Assembly (NCBI GenBank): GCA_018105865.1
Contig: CM030835.1
Coordinates: 4,200,816 to 4,264,815 of the forward strand
Reading direction: 5' to 3'
Length of the DNA: 64,000 bases
Source of the DNA: Metaphire vulgaris
Lineage: Eukaryota; Annelida; Clitellata; Crassiclitellata; Megascolecidae
This document shows positions 41,701-54,300 of the stretch, in pieces (position 1 is the stretch's first letter; each line of letters opens with the position of its first letter). The notes beneath the pieces are model-generated. The model worked only from the letters and a program-made list of their open reading frames with translations. It did no database searches and was not told the DNA's origin. The position numbers and the translations under genes were made by a program.

Positions 41701-44132
41701 AATAGGGAGGTGGTCTGAGATATCAGAATAAATAATTGCAGTTTATTTTTCGTTCGTCTGTAAATTTTAAACCAGCAGAATAACAGCCAAGACAGATTCG
41801 TAGTCTTCAAAGATGAATTAAAGCTAATTGACGCCAACGACCAACGCAATATTACGGTTATAAAACTAGGTATATATAATAATAAATTAATAATACTAAA
41901 AATAATAATAATAACTGGAATTTAAGCGGTCTAGTATGAGAAAGGTTGCCAGATACTTCCATGTTGTGATATTAAAGTCTATGCCCCTCCCACTGTCGAC
42001 AACTGTCAAACTTTTTAAAACCCATGTTCAACTCACGGATTTGGTTCAACGGTTCAACCCCTAAATTGTTGACGTAATCAATGGTCAGCCCTTATGTCAT
42101 AATGCAATCATCTCCGAAATACTTTTGAAAATAATGTGACAACTAGGGTTGCCACATCCCTGTCTCCCAGGGCTTGTTTTAAGAAAAAATATCACTGCAC
42201 TAAACTAAGACAGTTTGTGGACATCCGCGCCAAAAATAAGCAAGAAAGGTCGTCCGGAAAATTTATCACAGCACAAAGCACAGAAAATTGCATTTCCCCA
42301 CTGCACATTCTAATTTTGTGTTTGTTGTTAAAGTGAGAGACAAACGTTGAAACGCAATTATTTAGAGACGCTTCCGCACCGTGACCATCAGTCCCGTGCT
42401 TCGGCAATCGGCATTCATAGACACCACAGTCGACTGGTCGACCCGGCGCTTGACCTCGCCCAGCCAATCAGGACGCGCTCGGTGACCGGCTTATGCGCAA
42501 AACAAGTCTTTGTGGCCTAGATCTGACCAATGGCGTTCGTTGCTTGTTTACTTCTTTGGAGGAAAATAAGTGATATCGGTGTACGAAGTAAGTGATCGTA
42601 GGATAGATCCAACGGATTACTAGTGATTTCCAATCAATCGATCGGATGGAATCTAATCGATCATTAGACGACGGATTAAGGCGCTGTGAGTGAAAATGGA
42701 GACGTTTGATCGAAAAACGGACCAACATATTTATAAGCGTTTCTATAGAAAACAACGCGGGGGCTAAATGATCAACGGCTGCTGTCTGTCATAGACTTAT
42801 CCTCTCTCATTTATTTTGCAATTTATCCAAGATTGTAAATAATATGAACTTTAGTTTTAAAGTTACAGAACTAGTCCTTGGATCTAAACTCTTCGTAATT
42901 TATACTTGTACTTATTCTTGAGAAACTGTTGCATTCAGTTGGATTAGCAAAAGGTTAACATAGATTTTTGGCTACGTTTAAGAATGACACCACACCGTTA
43001 TAGACTAGATAATAACGTCTTTTTGATACAATATCGGTAGTTATTCGTAATATCTACTTTGATAAAATTCTCATTGTTTGGATACTTATTTTGAATTGAA
43101 TTAACCTATGATCTGCAATTCTTAAATTATTTCTGTATGAGAATCGGAGATTAAAGAATTTTGTTAATTACATCAGGTGCAAGATTGTTAAATTATTCTA
43201 GTTAGGAATTAAGAACAGACATAATCGAGATGACTTAATTTTAATTTGTCTCTCTTGTCTTTTGATTAAAAATTGCATCGCTTTGTGACCTTCTACCCAC
43301 TGCTGAGATCATAGCCAATCTGAAAATTTATGTGGCACTTACAATATAACTTGCTTTTAAAATCGTCTCATAGTGACTTTAAAGAAAGATGGTTTGGGTG
43401 TCAGTCCAGCGAAACAGGAGAGAGCGAGATAGACAGACAGACAGACAGAGACAGAGAGAAACACACACACAGACAGGCAAACAGAGAGACAGAGTCATGA
43501 AATGAAGTGCAGATTCTTATTCATAGACAGATATTAGATTCTGACAGTTTCAAACCATGTCTTGCCTTACAGACTGATAAAATTTGCTGACGTCAGTACC
43601 ACCATTATCAAGAGTCTTGAAGAAGATTCAAGCCAGCAGTGGGATAGACTATTTGTTGAGGCATGTGATGTTATTCAATGTGAGGAATGTTTGAGCAGTG
43701 ACTGTATGAGTGGATGGTGTGGCCGCTATTAGTCTCGCCTTTCCCTTTGGCAAGAGTTGCTCTGGAGAAATCTGTGAATTCTTTATTTTCTTCAGAAGAA
43801 ACTCGGCTTTTGTTCATCCATGTATCAGGGATCTTCATATATTCGTTTTAAGTGATTGTTTAGGATGCATGCTCTAACATTTATTGTCATGATTTTCACA
43901 CAAATTTATCTGGAGCAGACGGTCTGATATTGAGAATATGATTCCATGTTTCAAATGTTTGATTCAATCCTTATTTACCACTTCGGTTACTCGCATATAA
44001 AATCAAATTTTTTCTCTTTAATTACTTGTGCAGCAGTTTCTACATTTTATACAGTTTTTGATGTGTACAGCAGTTTCAAAGAGATTGCTTTATTGTGAAA
44101 TCTGCATAATTAAAAAACCCACCATCCACTTG

Positions 44133-44141
<9 letters not shown>

Positions 44142-44208
<67 letters not shown>
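44142..44208. repeat. (CA)n microsatellite
   Basis: A pure CA tract of about 66 bp. Confidence 0.95.
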
Positions 44209-44209
<1 letters not shown>

Positions 44210-44295
44210 GCTGAGTGTTTAATGTTCATCTGAAGAGGTGTACGGTATTTACCGGTATCCATTTGTATGATTCAAATTGTCTCTGTTGCTTTTCC

Positions 44296-44297
<2 letters not shown>

Positions 44298-44336
<39 letters not shown>

Positions 44337-44345
44337 CTTGTTGTA
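44298..44345. repeat. (TTG)n microsatellite
   Basis: A GTT trinucleotide run of about 40 bp. Confidence 0.9.
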
Positions 44346-45444
44346 GTAGTCCACATGTTTGCTTTATAGCAGGCCTTCTGCTGTGGCAAAATGGCTTTGC
44401 CTTGTTTCTTTTGCAACATAATCTGTTGTGTGATTGAATGACTTGCAGTTTTTGTATTCTTTTCAGAAATTGATGAAATCACTGAAATCCTTTGATTAGA
44501 CTAGACATTGATTTGATGTGTTTGTTAGATTTCTGATTTCTTTGACTGCTGATAATAGCAGGAATGCTTCTTAACATTTATTCAAAAATGTTCATACATT
44601 TGCTCTGGTTAAAGGCTTAGCACTGGACATATGTTCTTCATCATTTGATTTATGCTCAAATAATAAAATAACTAAAGTAATTTGTTTAGTTCTCTTTTAA
44701 ATTATGAAAATGGTATTTATAGTATATATAGTACCATAGATCTTGGCTATTAGGCTCATTATCCAAGGGTTAATGTAGTGATTATCTCTTTCTGGCGGAT
44801 AGGTTATCATGCTAGATTGGTCCAAGTAGGAGTCGTGAAATTTCAGTTATCAATAGGACAATGATGAAGATGGTGAAGAGAAGTCTAAAGGATTTCTCAG
44901 TTGAGATTCAAATGATAGCTTTAGTCGATGTCTTTAGGGCATACGTGTGCCTTAGTTGGATCTTTAATATGCCCATTGGAATTTGACTTCAGTGGGTTAC
45001 TTTGTAATGATCTGCTTGGCACTTTGATCAGTTTAAAGGCCCTTAACCCTGGCTTCAGCATTCTTTCCACAGACTTACATTTCTGTGTAGATAAGAGACC
45101 TTTTGTGTTGCCAGGGATGTCCCTGTAGCCTGAGAAGACATCATCAGAGACGATTTCATTGGTCCAGCCAAGGCTTAATATGTGCATTTTGTTTAAAAAG
45201 AGTTTTTTTACTGCTGCCCCATTTTTCGGTCCATGGAGCCCATGTTAACGGATTTTACAGTAATTCATTGGTTTTGAGGTGAAATACTTTCTAGAAGAAT
45301 TTTTTATAGACAAGAAGTCTTACCCAACACTGCATTTTTATGGTTTATTTGACATTGTAGGTTCAATATTTTTGGAGATTTTTCTTGTGAATCACATTTT
45401 TGTCTTCTAGTGTATCTGGACATGTAATTCTTTTTGCACCGTCT

Positions 45445-45710
45445 ACAGGAAGGGGGCAGAAGTGGTTACACCCTAGGCAAGCACACTAACAGAAAGGGTT
45501 CAAGCCCCGTAGTAGCCCTAAGGTTGACTCAGCCTTATTTGCTAGAGGGTAGTTGTAACGTCAAAAGTTGAGGAACAGCGTTCGCTGTGAAGTAAAGCGC
45601 GGGTCTAGACATTTGGCTGGCAACCTACCCTAGGTTAATGGCATATGCCATCTGCGTGGCTGTATGCCTAAGAGACTGGAGATCAGCACCGGCCCCTACG
45701 CACAAATATG
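45445..45710 (+). mobile_element. tRNA-derived SINE, diverged relative of 28122-28411
   Basis: A-box-like GGGCAGAAGTGG at 45454-45465 and B-box GGTTCAAGCCC at 45497-45507. The shared core CCTAAGGTTGACTCAGCC and the shared 3' motif GGAGATCAGCACCGGCCC support the family. No simple tail is retained. Confidence 0.7.
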
Positions 45711-45801
45711 GGCATGGCTTTTGGAAAGTATTGACTAGAGTCTACATTGAATGATATGAGACAGAACCTAGCCACTGTCCTTCGCCTCACGCCCCTCCTT
45801 T

Positions 45802-45853
45802 CTCCTCCTCCTCCTCCTCCTCCTCCTCCTCCTCCTCCTCCCCCTCCTCCTCC
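45802..45853. repeat. (CTC)n microsatellite
   Basis: A CTC trinucleotide run of about 50 bp. The poly-Gly frame on the minus strand is an artefact. Confidence 0.95.
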
Positions 45854-45998
45854 TTCTTGCTTTTTCATAAATGGATTGTGAGATTGCTTTGGCTGTGAAT
45901 CAACAGTGTTTTCTATCCTGTTTTCCCACCCTGTCCCTTTTTAAGGACATGTCTGTTGTCTCTACTGGTTGATTAGCAGGAACTTGGAACATTGAGAA

Positions 45999-46000
<2 letters not shown>

Positions 46001-46039
<39 letters not shown>
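46001..46039. repeat. (ATC)n microsatellite
   Basis: An ATC run of about 39 bp. Confidence 0.9.
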
Positions 46040-46335
46040 AGTTGCTTTCTGCCAACTCATTAGCGGCAATAGCTAGACACAAGACTTTTCCATGAGAAAT
46101 TTTGTTTTTGAGAATGAGAACTTTTTATGAGAATTACTGCAGAAAATGTTGGTTGAAATATCCAACAAGTCCAGCACAGACACAAGAGATACCTGGGCCT
46201 CTGTGTGTGGCTGCTGTGACTGACACATAATATCTAGGGTACTTGGTGGCTGTCTGTTGTTCTGCTGCCTCTTGTGTTGTTTAAAAATTATTTTTGCATG
46301 GAGGAAATATAAATGGGGTTGTTAGGAACTTAGGA

Positions 46336-46340
<5 letters not shown>

Positions 46341-46409
<69 letters not shown>

Positions 46410-46495
46410 ATCTTTTGGAACAGACTCTTAATGTGTGTGTGTGTGTGTGTGACTGTGTATGTATGACTGTGTGTGTGTATGACTGTGTGTGTATA
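46341..46495. repeat. (CT)n and (TG)n microsatellites
   Basis: A pure CT tract at 46341-46406, then a GT-rich tract with GACTGT interruptions at 46433-46495. Confidence 0.9.
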
Positions 46496-47295
46496 CACTT
46501 CAATCTAATGGTTGAGTAGGTGACGAATAGAAACATATTAAAGACTGAGTTTTCAAGATGGGGACTTAAGCCGGATGATCCTGTGGTGGTGAATTTTGGT
46601 GGTCAAACTCATGGATGTTAATCTAGTTTGTCGTATCAGTGGCTCATTACTGCCTCCTATGCTGACAGAATGGGATGAAGTGGGTTGTCGATTAAAGTCA
46701 GATGTGTTTTGTAAAATTGCAAACCTTTTATTCCCTTGAATTTATTTGCTGAAAGTCTTAGTCTGTGGCATTGTGGCTGAGGGGTATTTATGATCTTTTG
46801 TGTCATATTATGAATCATGTTGTAATTTCCAAAAGCATGCCTTTGCTTTCTGGCTGTGTATTGCTGTTATTTGGATGAGTTCGTATAGCACATTGTACAC
46901 TTAGAAGCGCCTTTCTGTAGGTCTCCATTACTCTTGCCGTCTGTTTGCGTTTGTCTCCGATGTGTCCAATACTCGGGACTTGTGCATGTCACAATTGCTG
47001 CCTTTGTTTGTCTGGGAAGGAAGGTTTATCTGCAGAGTTTTTTGCCAGGCTTTTATTATTTGCTGGATTGGTTGTTCAACCTTCTTCTCTGTTTGTTCAG
47101 TTGTGAATATTGCCAGAATGATTCACCTTGACTTACCCTTGTGAGGTGTTTTCTCCAGTTGGTCTGGTTTCAGGGTTCAAATTAGTATTTTATGTGTTTA
47201 CGAATGCTTGATGCAACTGAGCGGCCACTATGGTATAAGTTGGTACTTGCATTATTTTATGTACGTGGCCTTTAGATGATCAGAGAGTTTGAAGC

Positions 47296-47296
<1 letters not shown>

Positions 47297-47341
<45 letters not shown>
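47297..47341. repeat. (CAGA)n microsatellite
   Basis: About 11 uninterrupted CAGA/GACA units. Confidence 0.95.
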
Positions 47342-47346
<5 letters not shown>

Positions 47347-47540
47347 AGTATTTTGGCTCACAACCTATTTCTGATTGGCTGCATTAAAAAACATATCGGA
47401 TTTTAGCATTGGCGTAAATCTGGATGGAAAAGTGGGAGGGGCCCAACCATGTACCTTCCTAGAGGCCTACTGGGTAATATAAGTTTACTGCTATGGATTT
47501 TAACTTTTATTCATCATGACTATGGCCTTATATTGACAAT

Positions 47541-47554
47541 GATGATGATGATGA

Positions 47555-47586
<32 letters not shown>

Positions 47587-47695
47587 ATGATGACGAGATT
47601 GATGTTATGGTGTTAGTGTTGGTGGTCGTGGTGGTGACTGCAGTCAATGTTGTCGTTATCCTGATCATCATCATCATCAGCAGCAGCAGCAGCAG
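47541..47695. repeat. Compound GAT/GCT microsatellite with an inverted partner
   Basis: (GAT)n(GCT)n(GAT)n at 47541-47593 faces (ATC)n(AGC)n at 47662-47695. The single strand could fold into a stem of about 33 bp with a 70-nt loop. Confidence 0.8.
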
Positions 47696-48270
47696 TGTGT
47701 ACCAGTTAACTTAGCTAACTAACTGTCCTGACCGGTACCAGACTTGGATAACAACACCTTGCTGTGGCCACAAAGTCACACCTAAGTCACCTCACCAGTC
47801 TCACCTGCATGGTATGCAAATACTGGTAGATCGTAATTATACTAGGTGTGAACACAAAAAGACTGTTTACCTGCAGGGCAGGCATGTTTTGGATCAAGTA
47901 GACACCTGTAAGTGATGTATTTTGCGTTGATTTTGTTACCCAAAAGAGTCTCAATTGTGCCTAATGGTAGAGGTGTCAGTTGCTTTGGTATTTGATGATT
48001 TGTGTGGCAGCTTCTTGGCAAGCAGTCAGTTGTTGCACAATCCTAGTCATAATTTAGTAATGGCCTGTGTATTTGCATTGTCTTGCGTTTATATCTGGTT
48101 ATAGGTTATATTTGGTTTTTGTGGGTTTTATTTATGGCATGGAGACTGAATTGGATATAAGTTTTCGTTGGTTGGGGGGTGGCAGCTGGGGTGGATTTGA
48201 TACGCGGGTAATTGTTTTGCATTATTGCAATTGGATTTAATTTCTGATTTTTGTAGACAGTCGTCAGACG

Positions 48271-48360
48271 ATGGCGCGATGCGCTGACCGTCAGCATCAC
48301 CGCCTCCTCCTCCTCGTCCTCCGCCGTATCCCCCTCGTCTTCCCCCTCTCCCTCCCGTGA
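48271..48360 (+). promoter_or_regulatory. In-frame upstream ORF in the insulin receptor 5' leader
   Basis: After an acceptor-like TTTTTGTAG ending at 48256, an ATG at 48271 opens a 29-codon frame (starts MARCADRQHH, ends RRIPLVFPLSLP) that stops at TGA 48358-48360. This is six bases before the receptor ATG and in the same frame. A minimal ATG-CGC-TGA lies at 48279-48287. Upstream ORFs commonly reduce or gate translation of the main frame. Confidence 0.5.
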
Positions 48361-48366
48361 GCTGCA

Positions 48367-51300
48367 ATGAAAGGGATTTGCCAACAGACCTGGAATTTTC
48401 GAGCAGCGCACCTGATCATCATGCTGTTGACAGTTGCTATCCCACAAGCGCCTCCCTCCTCCGCGGCCGCTGCAGCCGATATCTACTCCTCCCTCCTCAT
48501 GGCCGCATCCGACTCGAGCGATGACGTCATCACTGGTCGGAGGGAGCATGGTAACCGCCTCTCTTCTCCGTTTGCATTGTAGCAGTAGAACAAAAGTACA
48601 CGGCGTTCCTAGAAAAACGTTAATTGTTAATTAAGTATTTGTTAAGCACAAGAAGACATAATTTTTACGGACAAGCATTTGTAAGCTGCTTTCAGTTGCG
48701 TGATTTTCGATATGATGTCTCTGATGTAGCTGTGGGTTCCAACCCCTTCTCTTACGAAGAACATCTGTGATTGAAATAATTTCGTTGACTTCTGGTTTTG
48801 GGGATCCGTAATCTTGCTTCAGAGGGTGTTGAGACGATGTCGATCCATCATTTTTGCCTTTGGCTTAAAGATCATCGAGCGTTGACAAGTGTTTATGAAT
48901 GACTGTTTACTATTTGACGGCTGAATGTTGTAGACATCATATAAACAGGCTACTTTGTTGAGGTGTGGTGGGCAAATTATTGATTGCATTTTTAGTCTCT
49001 TGTTAGCTTGTTTTATTGAGCTGTGTCCCTGTGCTAGATTGTTTCGTTATTTATGGAGCGCTCTGTAATCGTGCTGCTGATGCGGCGGCGCGTGTGGAAG
49101 GACGCAGCGCCTCTCTCTTCCATTTGTGGTAAACAACTTGGGCGCCGATGTGCGCCAGGGGAAGTGCAGGGGAGTGCGGGCTGTCCGTGTGGTTGTATGT
49201 TCGCGTGTTTCTGTCTGTCGGCGTCATTGTCCATGTCTCTTCGTGTTTGTTGTTATGCTTTGATTTTGCGATGGGCGTCAGTCTGCCTTGTCAGTGGCGT
49301 AACAGCAATATGGCCCACATGGCTCAGAGCCAGGGGCCGTTGAGTAAAAAGGGCCCCCAGATTCTAAAGGACCCCCAGAGCCTAAAGGACCCCCAGAATC
49401 TAAGGAGCTCTGTCTGAATTTTTAGCAGTGAAATTAGCTTGTGACAACGCACCTAAATTTGCTAAACAGCGCCTAGTTATGGGCCCTACGCCAGTGTCTA
49501 GCACAGGCAAATGAATTATAGCTAATAACTCTTGCTATGTATATCTAGGCAAAAAATTCACGGAAATCAATGCATTATTCATATGGCTGCAAGATATGAA
49601 TGCTCATGAATGGCCTGAAGGGCTTAAAGATGATGGTCTATAACAGTACTTGTACCTTGTACCCCAATGCAGTTAGACTTGTGGCCTGTCTGTGAAGTAG
49701 TCTTTCCAAGTGTTTCCCTGTCCATGTAGATTTTTGTTTCTTCCACTTCCTTGAGTGATGTTCCTCTGGACTTTGGTGCTTCACTGATGTTCTCCATCCA
49801 TCTTTTTCTTGGCCGTCCTAGCTTTTGGTCTAGAACAGTAATATTTCGTAATGTCAACTGTGGACCCTACTAGAACACCTGCAGCTGACATAGTCTTGTG
49901 TTATTTTGTATTGGTAATTTGTATTGTATTGTATTTGTATTGGACATAGTCTTGTGTTATTTTGCCTCTCCAAATGTATTTGCTATTAGGTCCTAGATTA
50001 TAAAATTATTAACTTTTTGTTAACATGTTCTTTTCTTGTTCTGAATTTTGTAGAGCCACGCATATTACTTCCGCATTATCAGTTATGATTTCAGTACTGC
50101 TTGCATTTGTTTTGCGTTTCAGTTTGTTCGAATGTCGAGATCCGAAATCAGGTCTCGAACTTTAAGAGACTGAATAACTGTACGGTAGTAGAGGGATATG
50201 TTCAGATCACCCTGATCGAGTACACGGACGAATCCGAATTTAATAAGCTGTCGTTTCCGAAGCTTCGCGAGATCACCGGATACCTGCTTCTCTACCGCGT
50301 CTACGGCTTGAGGTCGCTGAGCATTCTCTTTCCGAATCTCGTCGTCATCCGCGGCCAGGTCCTCTTCTTCAACTACGCCTTCGTCATCTTTGAGTTACCC
50401 GACATCGAGGAAATCGGGCTCGGGAATCTGATGCGGATCGTTCGCGGCGGAGTCCGGATGGAGAAGAACCCGCAGCTGTGTTACGTCGGGACAATAGACT
50501 GGATGAGAGTGACGAGCGTCATACTAGAGGATAACATCTTTCTGCAGAACAAAGAGATCGACGAATGCGTGGACATCTGTCCGAAGAATGCCAGCGGGTC
50601 GTCTGTCTGTCCTACGATGGACATTACGCTTTATACCGGAGAGAAGATAAAGCAGGACTTGTGTTGGAACACCAGAAGCTGTCAGAAGAGTAAGTAAGAT
50701 CGTGGCTGATGTACTTAGTAAGTTTCTTCTGGTAGTCAGTGTTTGTTGATTTTTGTGTGTAGTGTCTTTTTGATCTTGTGTTTTGTCTTCATCAGCATAA
50801 GATTCTTGAAATTTTCCAAAATTATCATAATCATAATTGTGATGGTAAGTAACCAGGCTATAAATTTAGTACAATTTCACGAAAACTGCATGGCAGAAAA
50901 ATGGCGAATGGTTTTAGGTTTTCGTTTATTATTTTTTACCCATTTGGCTCTGGTTGGAATTTACGTGAGTGAGGGAATCCTGCCCCTGTTTTCACTCTGG
51001 ATATTTCTATGATGAGGATGAGTATCAGCTTCAATATGTCATTTTTTAATGCATCTTTTCCCCTCTAACGTGCTTGTTATATCCAAAAACAGTCATGCCT
51101 ATGTTCACTTGACAATCACTTGTATGTTATGTATGCATGTGTTTGTGCTTTAGCGTGTAGATGATTTTTAAAGCATTGTCATTTTCGTGTTGAAACTTGA
51201 CTTTCCCAATTATTCTAAGTTTCAGATGACATGCTGTTAAAGGAGCATGCCACTTAAATGTATATAGCTAAAGCTGAAGTACCGCTAATGTGCGTTGGTG

Positions 51301-54300
51301 GATAGACTTTCTGTACGTGTTCCTTTGCCATGCTGTATTGTAACTGGTCATTTGGCTGTATGCTTGGAAAATACTCGGTACTTGATGTGTCCTTTCTAGC
51401 TTTAGTGAATATGAAATCTTCATTGAAGTGCTTGTTGAAGTGTGTTGCTCTCTGCACTACACACATATTTCACAAATATCTGAGCATCTTTGTTTGCTCT
51501 AAATGAGGAGAACAAGATCATGTTCAAAAGGCAGAACACTTGACTACTAGGGGCACAGGATGCCAGTTTGATTTCAGCAATGTCATCCTGTACTGTAGTG
51601 CATTGGTGTTGTAACTGCAGAATGGTCAATAATTTCTATATGCTCACAACCGTGGCTAAGACTCAACAGACATTGACAAGGCAATTTAGAATAGAGATCC
51701 TTGTCTTTTACTGCTTCATCTTTTACAGTAGTATCTTCACATTGTTGTTTTGATCATTTGTTGTTGCTTGTGTGTGTGTGTGTGTGTGTGTTGTGTGTGT
51801 GTGTGTGAGTGAGTGAGTGAGTTTTGTGTGTGTGTGAGAGAGAGAATTTGGCTTAAAATAATTCATTTGTTTCAAGAGATTGCTTACTAGATGTCATCTG
51901 CATTTTTGATTAGTAACTTGAGTAAGCTTAATCAGTGTTCAGACAGTTTTTTTGTCCTGGGGAAAGATACAGTTCATATTGTTGACTTTTAGTCACTTGG
52001 ACATGACTATAAATGAAAGGTAAAGGTGACTGCCACCCTTACCTTTAACCAGTGTCTTACCACCAATGTCCCTGGTACCTCATTAAAATGCCATCTCTTG
52101 TTTTATTGGATTGAATTATGTTGAAACATTTATTAGTATATATTCCAGTTAAGTCTGTTGTTGTCCATTGTTTCTGACCACAGCATAGACTCAATATCAT
52201 TCATTTTGTATCTAATGATAGGCCTACCCGCATTGTGTGTGTGTGTTTCCAGTAGGCCGACAGATAGTTGAAACTGAAATTATTTGTCTGAATAGTGTTG
52301 AAACTGAATAGAAACATGTCTTGTTTGCTGAAAATTTTCTAAAGGTCTTTGAATGACGTTATGATTTTTGAAAGCGGTCCGGTAAAAGGTGTACTTACTT
52401 TTAAGGTGTTTTTCTTCTTGCTAGGTGTTTTTCACTGTGCACAGTTCAGTTAATTGATTAACGCCTTCAGTTCTTGAACCACAGTCATTTCATTTAACCA
52501 CTTTCATAAGGTACTGGCAAAGGCCATAGACCTCCATAGGCCAACGCAGCCGGTCAAAGACCTGAAGGGTTAGGGACTTCAGTTTTACACAGCAACAGCT
52601 GAATGAGGGCAGATTGCCAGCCTTTTACTAGCTGCCTTTTCTTCCACTGAGTTAACACCCAATGTACTCATTCACAGCTGAGTCGACTGGAGGCTCTTGG
52701 GGCAGAAACAAAAGAAAAGTTTCTTCTGCAGTCGGGAGTTGAACCACAATCTCTGCAGATGACATGTTATAATATAAGAAACTGAAATGGCAACCCTAGA
52801 ACTTAAACTGAATAGAAACTGAAATTATTAGAAATATCACTGGTTAGAACAGTTTTGCTAACCACCCATTGCCAGCCTTTTACTAGCTGCCTTTTCTTCC
52901 ACTGAGTTAACACCCAATGTACTCTCTTCATGCCTACTGAAAATATCACTTTTTCTGATAGTTATAATGAGTTAATAGACATAAAGTGGGAAAATTAATC
53001 AAGTACAACTGATTTGTTGTGATATCCTTGCTACAAGATCTTTAAGCCATAAAGTCACCAGAACTGCTTATAGTTTACCTATGATATATGTCCACCTCCA
53101 TTTCAGACTTACTTTAAGAACAGCTACTTAGCAGTTCTGGTCTAAAGGTCTTCTCTGTTTGCTTGGTAGACTTTGATCCCGTGGCAACACCGTCTGCATG
53201 GTTTTTCCGCTGCTCCTTTCTTTCTTTCTTCATTCATTCATTCACTTTTTAATCACAAGTACTTACTTGATCACTGTTTCCCTGATCACTCAAGCATTGG
53301 TCAGGTTGTTCTAAAGAGCAGAATCAAGACAATGGTGGATTGAAACCAAGATTTTGATTCTGCTTTCGAATATGTCTTCATTCTGTGCTTCTGTTCTGTC
53401 GGGTCACGTGACTGACTGGCAAATTTCTTTTGATATTTAGTGTTGAGTTTGTTCTGTGAATTGCAGTCTGTCCAACCAGTTGTTTTGCCAACACTTGCTT
53501 TGAATCGAGCCCCCCGTCGGGGGATCAACCGGATCTGCAGTGCTGTGACCGGCAGTGCATTGGGGCGTGTACGGGCAGCGGTCCATCCCGTTGCGTTGCC
53601 TGCGTCAACGTCTTTCACAACGGCATCTGTCTGCCCACCTGCCCGCCAGACACTTATGAGGTTTGTAATGCGAGGTTCTTTCAAGCGATTATCCTTCTTC
53701 ACATAATGAAGAATTGCTCTGATCATCTTTTTTTAAAAATTGCATCTTCTGTTATGAATTTGAAGCAGTATTTTAAATTTTGTAGTGCAAAATTGTACTA
53801 AAGTCTCATGCGGTTACTTCTTTCTTGTCTCTGTTTACCTAAGGAATGTGGATGTAGTTGAGATGGAATTTTTTGTGAAGCACGCCTTGAGAACGGGGTT
53901 ATAGAGTGGGGGCCACTGGATGGAGAAGACATTGCAATGCAGCGGGAAGGGACGTTGCAGCGATTTTGCAGATGGTGGTCGCAAATGTTAACAGAAGTCT
54001 TAAGAGACTGGACTGTGTTGAATTTGAATATGCCAAGTGTCCAGTTTGAAGTTGTTGATGGGTGAAATTGCGCCCGGAATTCGCTTTCATGTCGCTTGTA
54101 AATGTTTATCTCAGCTGGAGATGACTGCTCAGTGCATGAACTTCCTAACTGATTGCTGAGTGTTGTAAATGCACCACCGGCATCAACGAGCGAGCGAGTG
54201 AGTGGGTGAGCAAGCGAGCGAGTGAGCTTGAGTGAGTTAATGAGCAGGTAAAGGAAGCAATAATAATCTGAGAAGAGGCACCTCTGTTGGTTGTCACAAA

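Larger units (their letters stand above)
41701..48256. other. Intergenic region between the LINE and the insulin receptor
   Basis: No coding gene is recognised. 42140-42300 shares sequence with the interior of the foldback-like element. 42400-42780 is moderately CpG-rich. The rest is AT-rich with microsatellites and one SINE. Upstream untranslated exons of the insulin receptor may lie here. Confidence 0.5.

Noticed and set aside
49284..49504. 8-bp target duplication for the MITE at 49292-49496
   Set aside because: The flanking octamers TGCCTTGT and TCTAGCAC do not match, so the insertion is supported only by its termini.
52613..52745. A minus-strand tRNA-derived SINE (TTAACTCAGTGG and GGTTCAACTCC motifs)
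   Set aside because: Read on the minus strand, the B-box-like motif comes before the A-box-like motif, the wrong order for a Pol III promoter.
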